NCBI GenBank assembly: GCA_036555515.1
Contig: DATBLC010000150.1
Location: 1-64,000 of the forward strand
Reading direction: 5' to 3'
DNA: 64,000 nt
DNA from: DATACQ01 sp036555515
Lineage (GTDB): Bacteria > Desulfobacterota > Binatia > UBA9968
Shown here: piece by piece, positions 25,611 through 34,468 of the stretch
How positions within the stretch are numbered: the first letter of the stretch is position 1
Layout: the number at the start of each line of letters is the position of its first letter
The notes under the pieces: generated by a model
What the model was told of the DNA's origin: nothing
What the model saw: only the letters and a program-made list of their open reading frames with translations
Databases searched by the model: none
Translations under genes and position numbers: made by a program

Positions 25611-26456
25611 TCACGAGGGTGAACCTGATATCACGGGCAGATCCGGTCCGAGTTTTGAAGGGTTGGTCCCCCTTCGGAATCGTGAAAACCTTTTTTTCAT
25701 CCGGTCGACCTGATCAAGATAGTCGCGCAGGTTATGATTTCCACAGCGCTCGCCAGTGGTCAGCCGGAAGTTCCGTTTGACAAAAGCCTGTCCCCGAGCT
25801 GCGCCGCATAGGTGAATTACGGCCGCCAACTTTTGCTTTTGGGCCACAGTGATTCTTACTTTTGGACGCACAGCCAGCGCACCGATTATGCTCTGATGCA
25901 GAAACGCGGCGGTCATTTCGATTGAATGGCTCGGTAACGTTCGAGTATAAAGGCCGTTGAACCAGCAGGAGTGAACGTCATACCAGGGCCCTTCGCTGAC
26001 GACCTCGTGATCATGGATGCAGTACCTTCGGGCTGCAGCGAAGGTTCCGTCGGTGAATTGGAACATGCCGAGCGCGCTCGAGGCCGGGCGATAAATTTCG
26101 ACAGGGTTCCATGACCACTGCCAGCGCCAGTAGGTGCGGGCGATTGGGTTTCCGTCACTTTCGACCTGGGCGAGCGCGGCCAAAAATTCAGGAGAAATGA
26201 CGCTAGTGGAATGCTCCTCGAAGAGTGATCGGTAACTCTGCCACGTGGATTCGGGGCTCTTTGACATGGAGGTGCTAACGGGAGCGAAGAGCTCACCGGG
26301 CTTCCGAATCACCTGATAAATTCCGTTGAGCAAGAAGAATCCGCCAATCGCGAGCATGCCGTACCACGCGATTGCTCCTTTCCAGCCGAACCGAATGATC
26401 CGTCTGGACCCTCGTCTTAAGTATCGCAACATGCCGCTTTTAGTCGTCGCCGCCAT
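25611..26456 (-). CDS. Membrane-anchored lytic transglycosylase (SLT domain)
   Basis: A 281-residue protein with a basic N-terminus and a membrane helix at about 29-48 (WYGMLAIGGFFLLNGIYQV). An SLT-like domain follows, beginning SPEFLAALAQVESDGNP, with the catalytic Glu at 99, and the substrate motif SALGMFQFTDGTF. It would cleave peptidoglycan glycosidic bonds in the periplasm. It sits 27 bases upstream of the TIR-nSTAND gene on the same strand, so the two may share a message, although a functional link is not shown. The ATG at 26456 is chosen; a GTG at 26477 is also possible. Confidence 0.72.
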   Translation of the reverse strand: MAATTKSGMLRYLRRGSRRIIRFGWKGAIAWYGMLAIGGFFLLNGIYQVIRKPGELFAPVSTSMSKSPESTWQSYRSLFEEHSTSVISPEFLAALAQVESDGNPIARTYWRWQWSWNPVEIYRPASSALGMFQFTDGTFAAARRYCIHDHEVVSEGPWYDVHSCWFNGLYTRTLPSHSIEMTAAFLHQSIIGALAVRPKVRITVAQKQKLAAVIHLCGAARGQAFVKRNFRLTTGERCGNHNLRDYLDQVDRMKKRFSRFRRGTNPSKLGPDLPVISGSPS

Positions 26457-26642
26457 GAGATTAGAGCTCGCGATCACATCGGCCGCGCCGATCTCGTATT
26501 GCCATGCGAGTCACTTTATATCTTAATTTCATAACGGCGCCGGTTCGACCCGCGGCGCCCCATAGAGAGTGCGCCGTCGGGTTGAGTCCGGGGTAGTCTG
26601 AAATTTTTTCTGCTCCTCGATATCTCTCGGGTCGAGCAGTTT

Positions 26643-27560
26643 CTATGATTTCAAAACCTTGTTGAAGTGGTCGATGGTGCGTTGCCAGGCGAGTTTGGCG
26701 GCGGCTTCGTCAAAACGCGGTGTAGTATCATTATGGAAGCCGTGATTCGTTTTGGGGTAGATATGCGCCTCGTAGCTGACGTTATTCGCCTTCAAGGCCG
26801 CTTCATAGGCGGGCCACCTGCCGTTGATGTTGGGGTCCTGCTCGGCAAAATGTAGCAGCAACGCAGCCTTGATTTTCGGCACGTCCTCAATTGCCGGAGC
26901 GGCACCATAGAAGGGAACCCCGGCAGCAAGCTGCGGCATTCGGACAGCGAGCCTGTTGACCATACCGCCGCCGTAACAAAAACCCACCGCACCGAGCTTC
27001 CCCGTGGATTGCGGATTCTTCAGCAAGAACTCTGCCGCGGCGATAAAATCTTCGGTTATTTTCCCGTCATCCAGCTGCTTCTGCATCTCCCGGGCCTTGT
27101 CATCGGCATCGGCGCCGTACTTGTCAACGCTCGGATAGCCGCCAAGGGGCCAAATCGCATCAGGTCCCAGGGCGATGAAACCGGCGATGGCCAGGCGCCG
27201 AACGACGTCCTCTATATAGGGATTCAGGCCGCGGTTTTCATGAACCACAACTACAACAGGAAATTTATTGCCGCTGGCCGGACGGGCGAGCAAACCGCGC
27301 ATGGTGCCATTCGATGCGTTGCCCTTCGGCGACGGGTACATCGTATACTCGGCCCTGATTCGCTTGTCGTCTTTGGCGACTTGCTGGGCCAAGGCATAGT
27401 TAGGGCGGAGCATGTCCCACAACGCGGTCGCGGTCATGCCGCCGACGGCGAATTTGGCGGCGCCGTCTAAAAACTCGCGGCGGCTGATGCCGCCATGCAC
27501 GTATCTGTGGAAAAGACCAAGTAATTGCGGATCGAAATCACTGGCTTTTTTTCTTTCCAT
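26643..27560 (-). CDS. Exported dienelactone hydrolase family protein
   Basis: A 305-residue alpha/beta hydrolase. It begins with a Tat-like region (SRREFLDGAAKFAVGG), suggesting folded export. The nucleophile is C195 in VGFCYGGGM, the acid is in LLLHFAEQDPNI and the base histidine in TNHGFHND. The family opens enol-lactones in chloroaromatic degradation, but many members have broader esterase roles. The context gives no aromatic pathway, so the substrate is unknown. Confidence 0.85.
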   Translation of the reverse strand: MERKKASDFDPQLLGLFHRYVHGGISRREFLDGAAKFAVGGMTATALWDMLRPNYALAQQVAKDDKRIRAEYTMYPSPKGNASNGTMRGLLARPASGNKFPVVVVVHENRGLNPYIEDVVRRLAIAGFIALGPDAIWPLGGYPSVDKYGADADDKAREMQKQLDDGKITEDFIAAAEFLLKNPQSTGKLGAVGFCYGGGMVNRLAVRMPQLAAGVPFYGAAPAIEDVPKIKAALLLHFAEQDPNINGRWPAYEAALKANNVSYEAHIYPKTNHGFHNDTTPRFDEAAAKLAWQRTIDHFNKVLKS

Positions 27561-27724
27561 AGGATGACTCCTTTGAGTGGATTGAGTTCGGTGCGAGGCT
27601 ACCTCAAAGAGCGCGGCAGATCAATTCCTGTATCCCGTTCGTTCCACAAATCTAATTCTATGCGAACGTTAAGCTGCCGGGGCTTTCCCTTTCACGCAAA
27701 TTGCCGCTATGCTACAAACTTTCC

Positions 27725-28258
27725 ATGTCAATTCTCAAAGTTGCCCGGCTCGGCCATCCGGTGTTGCGCAAGGTTATGGCGATGGTGACGCCACAGGAAC
27801 TGCAAACCCAAACCGTGCAGCAGTTCATCGACGACATGGTCGTCACGATGAAGGAATATGACGGAGTCGGATTGGCCGCGAACCAGGTTCATGAATCGAA
27901 GCAGATCGCGGTACTCGAAGTGGCGAGCAATCCGCGCTATCCCAATAAGCCCGACGTGCCGCTGACCGTTCTGGTCAATCCCAAAATCATCCCGCTGAGC
28001 GAAGAGAAGGAAGAAGATTGGGAGGGCTGCTTGAGCGTTCCCGATATGCGCGGGCGGGTGCCGCGCTACAAAAGCATCAGCGTCGAAGCCTGGGACCGCA
28101 GCGGCAAGGCCGTCAGTTTCTTCGCCAACGATTTTCACGCGCGGGTGATCCAGCACGAGTTCGATCATCTCAACGGCAAAGTTTACCTTGATCGCATGAG
28201 CGATTTCTCGACTCTCACCTTTCTAACCGAATATGTCCGCTACTGGATGCCCCGCTAG
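27725..28258 (+). CDS. def: Peptide deformylase
   Basis: A 177-residue enzyme that removes the formyl group from new proteins. All three family motifs are present: GVGLAANQV (47-55), EGCLSVP (100-106) and HEFDH (144-148). Cys102 and the two histidines bind the iron. The ATG at 27725 is taken because MSILKVARLGHPVLR is the usual start. It is convergent with nothing and is followed by a hairpin at 28259-28297. The formyltransferase partner fmt is not in the window. Confidence 0.93.
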   Translation: MSILKVARLGHPVLRKVMAMVTPQELQTQTVQQFIDDMVVTMKEYDGVGLAANQVHESKQIAVLEVASNPRYPNKPDVPLTVLVNPKIIPLSEEKEEDWEGCLSVPDMRGRVPRYKSISVEAWDRSGKAVSFFANDFHARVIQHEFDHLNGKVYLDRMSDFSTLTFLTEYVRYWMPR

Positions 28259-28297
28259 TCGTGTTCGTTCCTGGTGCTCGTGCTCGGGCGAACACGA
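28259..28297. terminator. Hairpin after def
   Basis: TCGTGTTCG (28259-28267) pairs with CGAACACGA (28289-28297), a 9-bp stem with a 21-base loop, one base after the def stop. There is no run of T after it, so it is at best a weak or factor-assisted terminator. A degenerate repeat (CGACGTTGCTCAGG) follows. Confidence 0.35.
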
Positions 28298-28431
28298 ACT
28301 ACCCCTCGACGTTGCTCAGGTCCGGTGAGCACCGTCGAACGGTCGAACTACGAACACAAGCGACGAAAGCGCCGTTTTCAGACGCCGGTCCCATTGTTGA
28401 GTTTGACGGCATGAAACGATAGAGTCGCGCC

Positions 28432-29727
28432 ATGCGTTTGCCACATCTCGAAGCTTCTCTCGACCGATTGCTTTCGGCGGTTTCTCCACGTACCGCGCGG
28501 ATTCTGGAGCGCGCACTATCGGGGCAAGACATCGGCGTTGATGACGCCACCGAGCTTTTTGAGGCCGAAGGTTCCGACCTTCTCGCCATGATTGCGGCGG
28601 CGGATCATCTGCGCATCCAACGCCTGGGCGATGTCGTCACCTACGTCATCAATCGCAATATCAATTTCACCAACGTCTGCGTCAAAGCGTGCGGCTTTTG
28701 CGCTTTCAGCCGCGGTCACTTGGCGGAGGAAGGTTACTTTTTGCCCTTCGATGAGATCATCCGGCGGGCCAAGGAGGCGCAGCAGCTCGGCGCCACCGAA
28801 GTATGCGTGCAAGCCGGCCTGGCTCCCGGCATGGACGGTTGGCACTACGTCAATCTCTGCCGCGCGCTGAAGGAATCTGCGCCCGCTCTGCATATCCATG
28901 GTTTTTCACCCGAGGAAGTTTTATATGGATCGACGCTCACCGGCGTTTCTGTGCGCGACTATCTTTCAGCGCTCAAAGATGCCGGCGTCGGCAGCCTCCC
29001 GGGCACCTCCGCTGAAGTTCTCGTCGATGAAGTTCGCCAGCGGGTTTCTCCCGGCCGCATATCAACCAGCCAGTGGATCAACCTTATCCAAACGGCGCAC
29101 GATATCGGCATCCCGACGACCTCGACGATCATGTACGGGCATATCGAGACGGCGCGCCATAAGGCGACGCACTTAAGTATCTTGCGCGATATTCAAAAGC
29201 GCACCGGCGGCATCACGGAGTTCGTCCCGCTCAGCTTTGTCTACGAAGAAGCGCCGATGTATCACCGCGGCAAGATCGCCGGTCTGCGCGCCGGCGCGAG
29301 CGGCGCGGAAGTGATGAAGATGTACGCGGTGTCGCGCCTGATGCTGAACAACTGGATTCCCAACCTGCAAGTTTCCTGGGTCAAAGAAGGGCCGAAGCTC
29401 TCGCAAATCGCGCTTCTAGCAGGGGCCAATGATTTCGGCGGCACGCTGATCAATGAAAGCATCTCCACCGCCGCCGGCGCCGGCTACGGCCAGCTCATGA
29501 AACCGTCGCAGTTCAGAAACTTGATCCGCGAAATGGGTCGCATCCCCGCGGAGCGCTCGACGACGTACCAGAAGGTCAAAGTCTTCGAAACCGACGATCA
29601 CGCCGTCGACCTCTTGGACCAGGTGGATGATGCCGGCGAACGCTTCGGCTCCTACCGGAATTTGGTGCAACGCAAAGAGTACCGTTTTAGAGACTATTAC
29701 CGTCAGCAAAAGACCCGCGATTCGTAA
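28432..29727 (+). CDS. cofH: CofH, FO synthase subunit 2 (5-amino-6-ribitylaminouracil tyrosine hydroxyphenyl transferase)
   Basis: A 431-residue radical-SAM enzyme that joins a tyrosine-derived fragment to the uracil precursor of the deazaflavin FO, the core of F420. The cluster motif is CVKACGFC (C83, C87, C90). Diagnostic blocks are TEVCVQAGLAPGM, LPGTSAEVLVDEVR and TSTIMYGHIETARHK. The C-terminal part contains FGGTLINE and MGRIPAERSTTY. It is distinguished from MqnC/MqnE by these blocks. cofG is not adjacent. The LLM-type oxidoreductase at 37065 could use a deazaflavin or flavin partner, but that is inference. Confidence 0.87.
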   Translation: MRLPHLEASLDRLLSAVSPRTARILERALSGQDIGVDDATELFEAEGSDLLAMIAAADHLRIQRLGDVVTYVINRNINFTNVCVKACGFCAFSRGHLAEEGYFLPFDEIIRRAKEAQQLGATEVCVQAGLAPGMDGWHYVNLCRALKESAPALHIHGFSPEEVLYGSTLTGVSVRDYLSALKDAGVGSLPGTSAEVLVDEVRQRVSPGRISTSQWINLIQTAHDIGIPTTSTIMYGHIETARHKATHLSILRDIQKRTGGITEFVPLSFVYEEAPMYHRGKIAGLRAGASGAEVMKMYAVSRLMLNNWIPNLQVSWVKEGPKLSQIALLAGANDFGGTLINESISTAAGAGYGQLMKPSQFRNLIREMGRIPAERSTTYQKVKVFETDDHAVDLLDQVDDAGERFGSYRNLVQRKEYRFRDYYRQQKTRDS

Positions 29728-29753
29728 CACGACGGCAAGCTCCCCGCCAAACG

Positions 29754-30344
29754 ATGGAAGGCAACCCCGCTGACTTCGAGGCCATCGGCAACCGCATCGG
29801 TTTTCGTATCGTAGAGGATTCTTCCGCCAGGCTTCGCCTGCTGTGGCAAGGGCCGCGTTTCCCGGCGTTTCTCTGCCTCGGGATTGCCTTGTTACTGCTC
29901 TCGGTTTCAGTTCCCATCGCCCAGGCGATTTATTTAAACGGTTTCGCCAGCCGCGCGGCGTCCCTCTGGTATTTTCCGTTGATGAACCTTGCGCTGATCG
30001 CCATCGCGTTCTATCTGCTCGCGCAGCAGCGCCGGATTGTGATCGATGATGCGGCGCGTATCGTCACGCTTACAAAGCGGCGTTTTCCAAAAACCGTTGC
30101 GCTCACGTTGTCCTATGGCGACATCGAGAACGTCAGGCTGGGAATGGATCAGGTTTACAGCGGCTTCGCCGTCGCGGGATCATCCGCGGCGCAGAGTTTT
30201 CCCGTGCCGTCGCTACGGTTATCCCTGAAAGGCGGCGCCTCCGTGCTACTCGACCGCGGCGGCGCCAGAAGACTGAAGGAGTTGGGCGAGAAAATTGCGC
30301 CCCGGCTCGGCCTGTCGCTGGAAAAAGACGCTGCGCCGCAGTGA
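29754..30344 (+). CDS. Two-helix membrane hypothetical protein
   Basis: A 196-residue protein starting 27 bases after cofH on the same strand. Two membrane helices span about 35-55 (PAFLCLGIALLLLSVSVPI) and 71-88 (YFPLMNLALIAIAFYLL). A cytoplasmic beta-rich domain follows (RRIVIDDAARIVTLTKRRFPKT and DIENVRLGM), resembling bacterial PH-like domains after two helices. No named family. It may be expressed with cofH by position alone. Confidence 0.6.
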   Translation: MEGNPADFEAIGNRIGFRIVEDSSARLRLLWQGPRFPAFLCLGIALLLLSVSVPIAQAIYLNGFASRAASLWYFPLMNLALIAIAFYLLAQQRRIVIDDAARIVTLTKRRFPKTVALTLSYGDIENVRLGMDQVYSGFAVAGSSAAQSFPVPSLRLSLKGGASVLLDRGGARRLKELGEKIAPRLGLSLEKDAAPQ

Positions 30345-30359
30345 AGGCACGCCAGTTAC

Positions 30360-30455
30360 AACGTTCAAAAGTTCAAACCATTCAAGCCGTGTAAATCGTT
30401 GGCCGGTTTGTTTCCACGACTTGAACGATTTGAACGGATTGAACGACTTGACGCC
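30360..30455. repeat. Degenerate GTTCAA/TTGAAC repeat cluster
   Basis: Short words related to GTTCAA and TTGAAC occur repeatedly (ACGTTCAAAAGTTCAAACC, then ACTTGAACGATTTGAACGGATTGAACGACTT). They form a loose palindromic cluster between convergent genes. This is a relative of the repeat units near 6577 and 60137. Confidence 0.45.
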
Positions 30456-30464
30456 CCGCATTTA

Positions 30465-31133
30465 CTACGACCCGGAACTGCGGACAATCGCTTGGTGCAG
30501 CTGGTTGATGACCTTTCTTACGCCATCCTGGGCCAACTGTTCCGCAGTCAGCCATCTAATGCCGCGCTCGCGGATGTCGCCCAGCGATAGGATGTTTTCG
30601 GTCAAACCTTTCTGGGTTTCGTCGAATCGCGCGGACCAGACAACGTCGCCGCGCCGCACGTCTATCAAGTCGACGGTAAATGCCACCGATGCCGGGCTTT
30701 TGACACCGATCTCGCTACCCACCCTTTCGCGGTAACGCAGCACCCGGCCAGTGAGCACGGCATCGGCATAAACCAGTTCGCCGATCTTTCTAAACCGGGC
30801 CATATCGTTGCTCGGCGCGACGCTTTCCGCCAGGTCGCTTACTTCGGTGTCCGACACGATCTGCCATGTCGGCATGCCAACCATCGCCGAGTAAACCAGC
30901 CGCATGAGCATTTCTCCGGGATGCTGAAGCTCGGGCGTTTTCTCAGATGGGACGCCGAGCAACGGGCTCTTGTCCGGTGCCGCTGGGAGCGGCGCGGTTG
31001 GCATAACTACGGCAATTCGCCTGATATGGCGCGCCCCCAGGTCCGTGGATTGCTTGCTCTGAATGTTTCTCGGCGAAAGACTGCAGGCGGCGATGAAGGG
31101 GAAAACTACCAAAGTTAAATTTAGTAATTTCAT
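30465..31133 (-). CDS. Putative lipoprotein, LpoB/CsgG-like beta-barrel-associated family
   Basis: A 222-residue protein whose N-terminus is a lipoprotein signal (LLNLTLVVFPFIAAC, lipobox Cys17). The mature domain has IRRIAVVMPTAP and GELVYADAVLTGRVLRYRER, like the repeated strand-turn blocks in LpoB/CsgG-type outer membrane lipoproteins. DVVWSARFDETQKGLTEN follows. It probably sits on the inner leaflet of the outer membrane. The specific partner is unknown. Confidence 0.62.
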   Translation of the reverse strand: MKLLNLTLVVFPFIAACSLSPRNIQSKQSTDLGARHIRRIAVVMPTAPLPAAPDKSPLLGVPSEKTPELQHPGEMLMRLVYSAMVGMPTWQIVSDTEVSDLAESVAPSNDMARFRKIGELVYADAVLTGRVLRYRERVGSEIGVKSPASVAFTVDLIDVRRGDVVWSARFDETQKGLTENILSLGDIRERGIRWLTAEQLAQDGVRKVINQLHQAIVRSSGS

Positions 31134-31198
31134 ATTTTCGGGCGGGACACCTTCTCACCACGAAGACACCAAGACGAGAAAATTGGAATGTCGAAATT

Positions 31199-33052
31199 TT
31201 ACTTTGTGACCTTTGTGCTCTCCATGGTCAAATCTCTTGGCTTTGGTTGCGGGTCCGCCGCGATGGTCCGGATGCCAAGCTCGCGGAGTTGCTTCGCATC
31301 CACCGGAGAAGGCGCGTCGGTGAGCATGCACACAGCGCGCTGGCTTTTTGGAAACGCGATGACATCGCGCAACGATTTGGCGCCGCTCAGAAGCATCGCC
31401 AAACGATCGATGCCGAAGGCGATGCCACCGTGCGGCGGTGCGCCAAAACCTAAAGCTTCAAGGAAGAAGCCGAATTTGGCTTCCGCCTCGGCCGCGCCGA
31501 TACCCATCAGGCCAAGTATCTTTTTCTGCAGCTCGACCTGGTGAATACGGACGCTGCCGCCACCGACTTCCATGCCGTTGAGCGCGAGGTCGTAAGCCTT
31601 GGAGCGCGTCTTGGCGGGATCACTGTCGAGCAACTTCAAGTCCTCCTCCAACGGCGCCGTAAATGGATGATGCAATGCGACGTAGCGCTTCTCTTGCGGA
31701 TCGAATTCCATCAGCGGGAAGTGAACTACCCAGACCGGCGCAAATTCGTTTTCCGGAATCAGGCCGAGCCTCTCGCCGAGATACAAGCGCAGGTTGCCAA
31801 GGGCATCGTTGACGATCTTGAAGGTATCGGCGGAAAAAAGAATAACATCGCCCACTGCGGCGCCGGAGATTTTTTCAATGTCCTGCTGTTCTGCCACCGA
31901 CAGGAATTTGGCGATGGGCGACTGCCAACCTTCACCGGTAATCTTAGTCCAAGCGATTCCTTTTGCGCCGAAGGTGGCGACGTACGGCGTCATGTCGTCC
32001 AAGTCCTTGCGCGACAACTCGGCGCCTTCCGGTATGCGGATACCCTTGACGCCGCCGCCTTTTTCGATGGCCGCTGCGAAAACCTTTGCCTGACATTTCC
32101 ACAGCGCGTTGGTGAAGTCGACGAGTTCGAGACCGAAACGCATGTCGGGTTTGTCCGAGCCGAAGCGCCCCATCGCCTCTTCCCACGTCAGGCGCGGAAA
32201 AGGCCGTTTCACCTCAACGCCCTTCAGTTCTTTGAAAAGCAACGAAATCATTCCTTCAACGACCTGCATGACATCTTCCGGTTGAACGAAGGACATCTCC
32301 ATATCGAGCTGGGTAAACTCCGGCTGGCGGTCGGCGCGCAAATCTTCGTCGCGGAAACACTTGACGATCTGAAAATAACGGTCCAGGCCGCCGACCATGA
32401 GTATCTGCTTGAAAAGTTGCGGCGACTGCGGCAGGGCGTAAAACTTTCCAGGGTAGATGCGGCTCGGCACCAGGTAATCGCGCGCCCCTTCCGGCGTGCT
32501 CTTGGTCAACACCGGCGTCTCCACGTCGATAAAGCCCCGCCCGTCCAGATAATCGCGGATCAACTTGGTCATGCGGTGACGGAGCAAAAGATGGTTCAAG
32601 CTGCGGGGACGGCGAAGATCGAGGTAGCGATACTTGAGACGGGTGTTTTCGCTGGCTTCGGTCTCATCGTCGATGGTAAAGGGGGGCACCTGTGAGGCGT
32701 TGAGGAGCCTCAGCTCGCCGGCGATCAACTCCACTTCGCCGGTGGCAAGATTCGCGTTGACCGTTTCGACGGTCCGATGGGCAAGCGTTCCGCGTACCGC
32801 GATTACGTCTTCGGACCGGATCTGTTTGGCCTTTTCGTGGGAGCTCGCGTCCACTTCCGGGTTGAATACCACCTGGCAGAGGCCGCTTCGGTCTCTCAGG
32901 TCGACGAATATAACGCCGCCGTGGTCGCGCCGCGAGTGAACCCAGCCGGCGAGAACCATTTCGCTACCCACGCCAGCGGCGCGCGGTTCGCCGCAGTAGC
33001 AACTGCGCTTCCAATCGCCCAGCGAATCGCTAAAGACCCTCTCCGTCACCAT
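31199..33052 (-). CDS. aspS: Aspartyl-tRNA synthetase
   Basis: A 617-residue class IIb synthetase with bacterial layout: N-terminal OB fold (MVLAGWVHSRRDHGGVIFVDLRDRSG), catalytic core with motif 2 FRDEDLRADRQPEFTQLDME, a GAD insertion and motif 3 GIAFGIDRLAMLL. It charges tRNA-Asp and perhaps tRNA-Asn if no AsnRS is present. It starts ATG-GTG five bases downstream of the hisS stop, with AAAGG in the hisS 3' end acting as its ribosome site, so the two are one operon. Confidence 0.95.
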   Translation of the reverse strand: MVTERVFSDSLGDWKRSCYCGEPRAAGVGSEMVLAGWVHSRRDHGGVIFVDLRDRSGLCQVVFNPEVDASSHEKAKQIRSEDVIAVRGTLAHRTVETVNANLATGEVELIAGELRLLNASQVPPFTIDDETEASENTRLKYRYLDLRRPRSLNHLLLRHRMTKLIRDYLDGRGFIDVETPVLTKSTPEGARDYLVPSRIYPGKFYALPQSPQLFKQILMVGGLDRYFQIVKCFRDEDLRADRQPEFTQLDMEMSFVQPEDVMQVVEGMISLLFKELKGVEVKRPFPRLTWEEAMGRFGSDKPDMRFGLELVDFTNALWKCQAKVFAAAIEKGGGVKGIRIPEGAELSRKDLDDMTPYVATFGAKGIAWTKITGEGWQSPIAKFLSVAEQQDIEKISGAAVGDVILFSADTFKIVNDALGNLRLYLGERLGLIPENEFAPVWVVHFPLMEFDPQEKRYVALHHPFTAPLEEDLKLLDSDPAKTRSKAYDLALNGMEVGGGSVRIHQVELQKKILGLMGIGAAEAEAKFGFFLEALGFGAPPHGGIAFGIDRLAMLLSGAKSLRDVIAFPKSQRAVCMLTDAPSPVDAKQLRELGIRTIAADPQPKPRDLTMESTKVTK

Positions 33053-33056
33053 TGGC

Positions 33057-34316
33057 TTACCTTTTCGCTAATAACTCTGTTTCGACGTTTGCCAAATTGA
33101 TTTCCTCCTGCTGTTTGCTTGCCATGTCGCGCAAGATCACTTTGCCCTTTTGCAGTTCATCGTCGCCCACGATCAACACGGAACCCGCTTTGAGTTTGTC
33201 GGCGCGGCGCATTTGACTTTTCAAGCTGCGCGCTTCGCCTTCCAACTCCACGCTCAATCCCTTTTGGCGCAACCGGTGTGCCACAGGAAAAGCCCAGTCG
33301 CGTCCGTTGGTTCCGACCCAGACGACGAACAGCCAGGGGCCGGTGGCCGCGCGCGGCGCCAGCGCGCGCAGCAAAAGCACCAGCCGCTCAACGCCCAGCG
33401 CAAAGCCGACGCCGGGAATCGCCGGTCCGCCCAACTCCTCCACCAACCCGTCGTAGCGCCCGCCCGCGGCCAGCGCGCTCTGCGACCCCAACTGGTTGCT
33501 CGTCCACTCGAAGGTTGTGCGGCAATAATAGTCGAGGCCACGCACCATGCGCGGATTGAGACTGTAGGCCACGCCGGTTTCGCGCAACAGGTGCTGTACC
33601 GTGTCGAAATGTTCCCGGCAGGCCGCGCATAATCCATCGATAATCGACGGCGCATTCGCGGTCGCAGCGATGCAGCCCGCCTCCTTACAATCCAGCGCTC
33701 GGAGCGGATTGCGCTCGATGCGCCGCTGGCAATTGTCGCAGAGACTCGCTGCCCTTTGCCGGAGAAATTCCAGCAAGCGCGCGCGGTACGCTGGTCGGCA
33801 GTCGGCGCAGCCAAGGGAATTGAGTTGAAGCGAGGGCTCGGTCACTCCTAGAGCCTTGAGGTAATCATGGAGCAAAAGCAAGATTTCCCCGTCGATGAAA
33901 GGGTCCCCCCGCCCCAACGCCTCGGCGCCGATCTGGTGAAACTGGCGCAGTCTCCCTCTCTGCGGCCGCTCACGCCGAAACATCGGGCCCATGTAGTAAA
34001 GCTTGCGCACGGGTTCGATTTTATACATCTCCGACTCGACATAGGCGCGCACGACCCCGGCGGTTCCTTCCGGCCGCAGCGTGAGCAGAGCGTCGTTATC
34101 GTCGTGGTCGGCGAAGGTGTACATCTCCTTTTCGACGATGTCGGTGGTCTCGCCGATGGAGCGGCTGAATAGCTCCGTCTTTTCGAGAATTGGAATGCGG
34201 ATCTCGGCGAAATTATAGATGCTTAGAATCCGCCGCGCTTCGGCCTCGGCAAGCTGCCAAAACTCCACCTCCTCGGGAAAGACGTCCGCAAAGCCCTTAA
34301 TACCGGTGATTTTCAT
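33057..34316 (-). CDS. hisS: Histidyl-tRNA synthetase
   Basis: A 419-residue class IIa synthetase. The start MKITGIKGFADVFPEE is typical, and the longer frame to 34499 would be extra and run over a divergent gene. Motif 2 is MFRRERPQRGRLRQFHQIGAEALG (seen as FRRERPQRGR-FHQIG), the histidine A-loop is GLDYYCRTTFEW, and motif 3 is GVGFALGVERL. There is a zinc-like CxxC set in the insertion (LCDNCQRRI and CAACREH). It is the first gene of the hisS-aspS operon. Confidence 0.95.
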   Translation of the reverse strand: MKITGIKGFADVFPEEVEFWQLAEAEARRILSIYNFAEIRIPILEKTELFSRSIGETTDIVEKEMYTFADHDDNDALLTLRPEGTAGVVRAYVESEMYKIEPVRKLYYMGPMFRRERPQRGRLRQFHQIGAEALGRGDPFIDGEILLLLHDYLKALGVTEPSLQLNSLGCADCRPAYRARLLEFLRQRAASLCDNCQRRIERNPLRALDCKEAGCIAATANAPSIIDGLCAACREHFDTVQHLLRETGVAYSLNPRMVRGLDYYCRTTFEWTSNQLGSQSALAAGGRYDGLVEELGGPAIPGVGFALGVERLVLLLRALAPRAATGPWLFVVWVGTNGRDWAFPVAHRLRQKGLSVELEGEARSLKSQMRRADKLKAGSVLIVGDDELQKGKVILRDMASKQQEEINLANVETELLAKR

Positions 34317-34383
34317 GGATTCGATACTGGATATCAAAACAGGACACCATAAGAACCCGAAGAGGTCAAGTAACACGATACGC

Positions 34384-34411
34384 TTGACACAAGGGAATCG
34401 TCCCTTAGAGT
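34384..34411 (+). promoter_or_regulatory. Sigma70-type promoter with palindromic spacer upstream of the TctC-like gene
   Basis: TTGACA (34384-34389), a 16-base spacer and TAGAGT (34406-34411) lie 57 bases upstream of the start at 34469. The spacer contains AAGGGA-ATCG-TCCCTT (34391-34406), a perfect 6-bp palindrome that overlaps the promoter, and could be an operator. The upstream hisS gene is divergent. Confidence 0.45.
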
Positions 34412-34468
34412 ACACGTGAGAAACCGTTAAAGCTTCGCAGAAGTAATGACTAGAGAGGAGAAAACACA

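Noticed and set aside
30360..30455. Possible short CRISPR-like array from repeated GTTCAA words
   Set aside because: Repeats are 6-11 bases, irregularly spaced and palindromic-degenerate, with no spacers of constant length.
31134..31199. Short CTTCTCACCACGAAGACACCAAGAC sequence between the lipoprotein and aspS
   Set aside because: It looks like a degenerate dispersed repeat fragment, but only one partial copy can be seen in this window.
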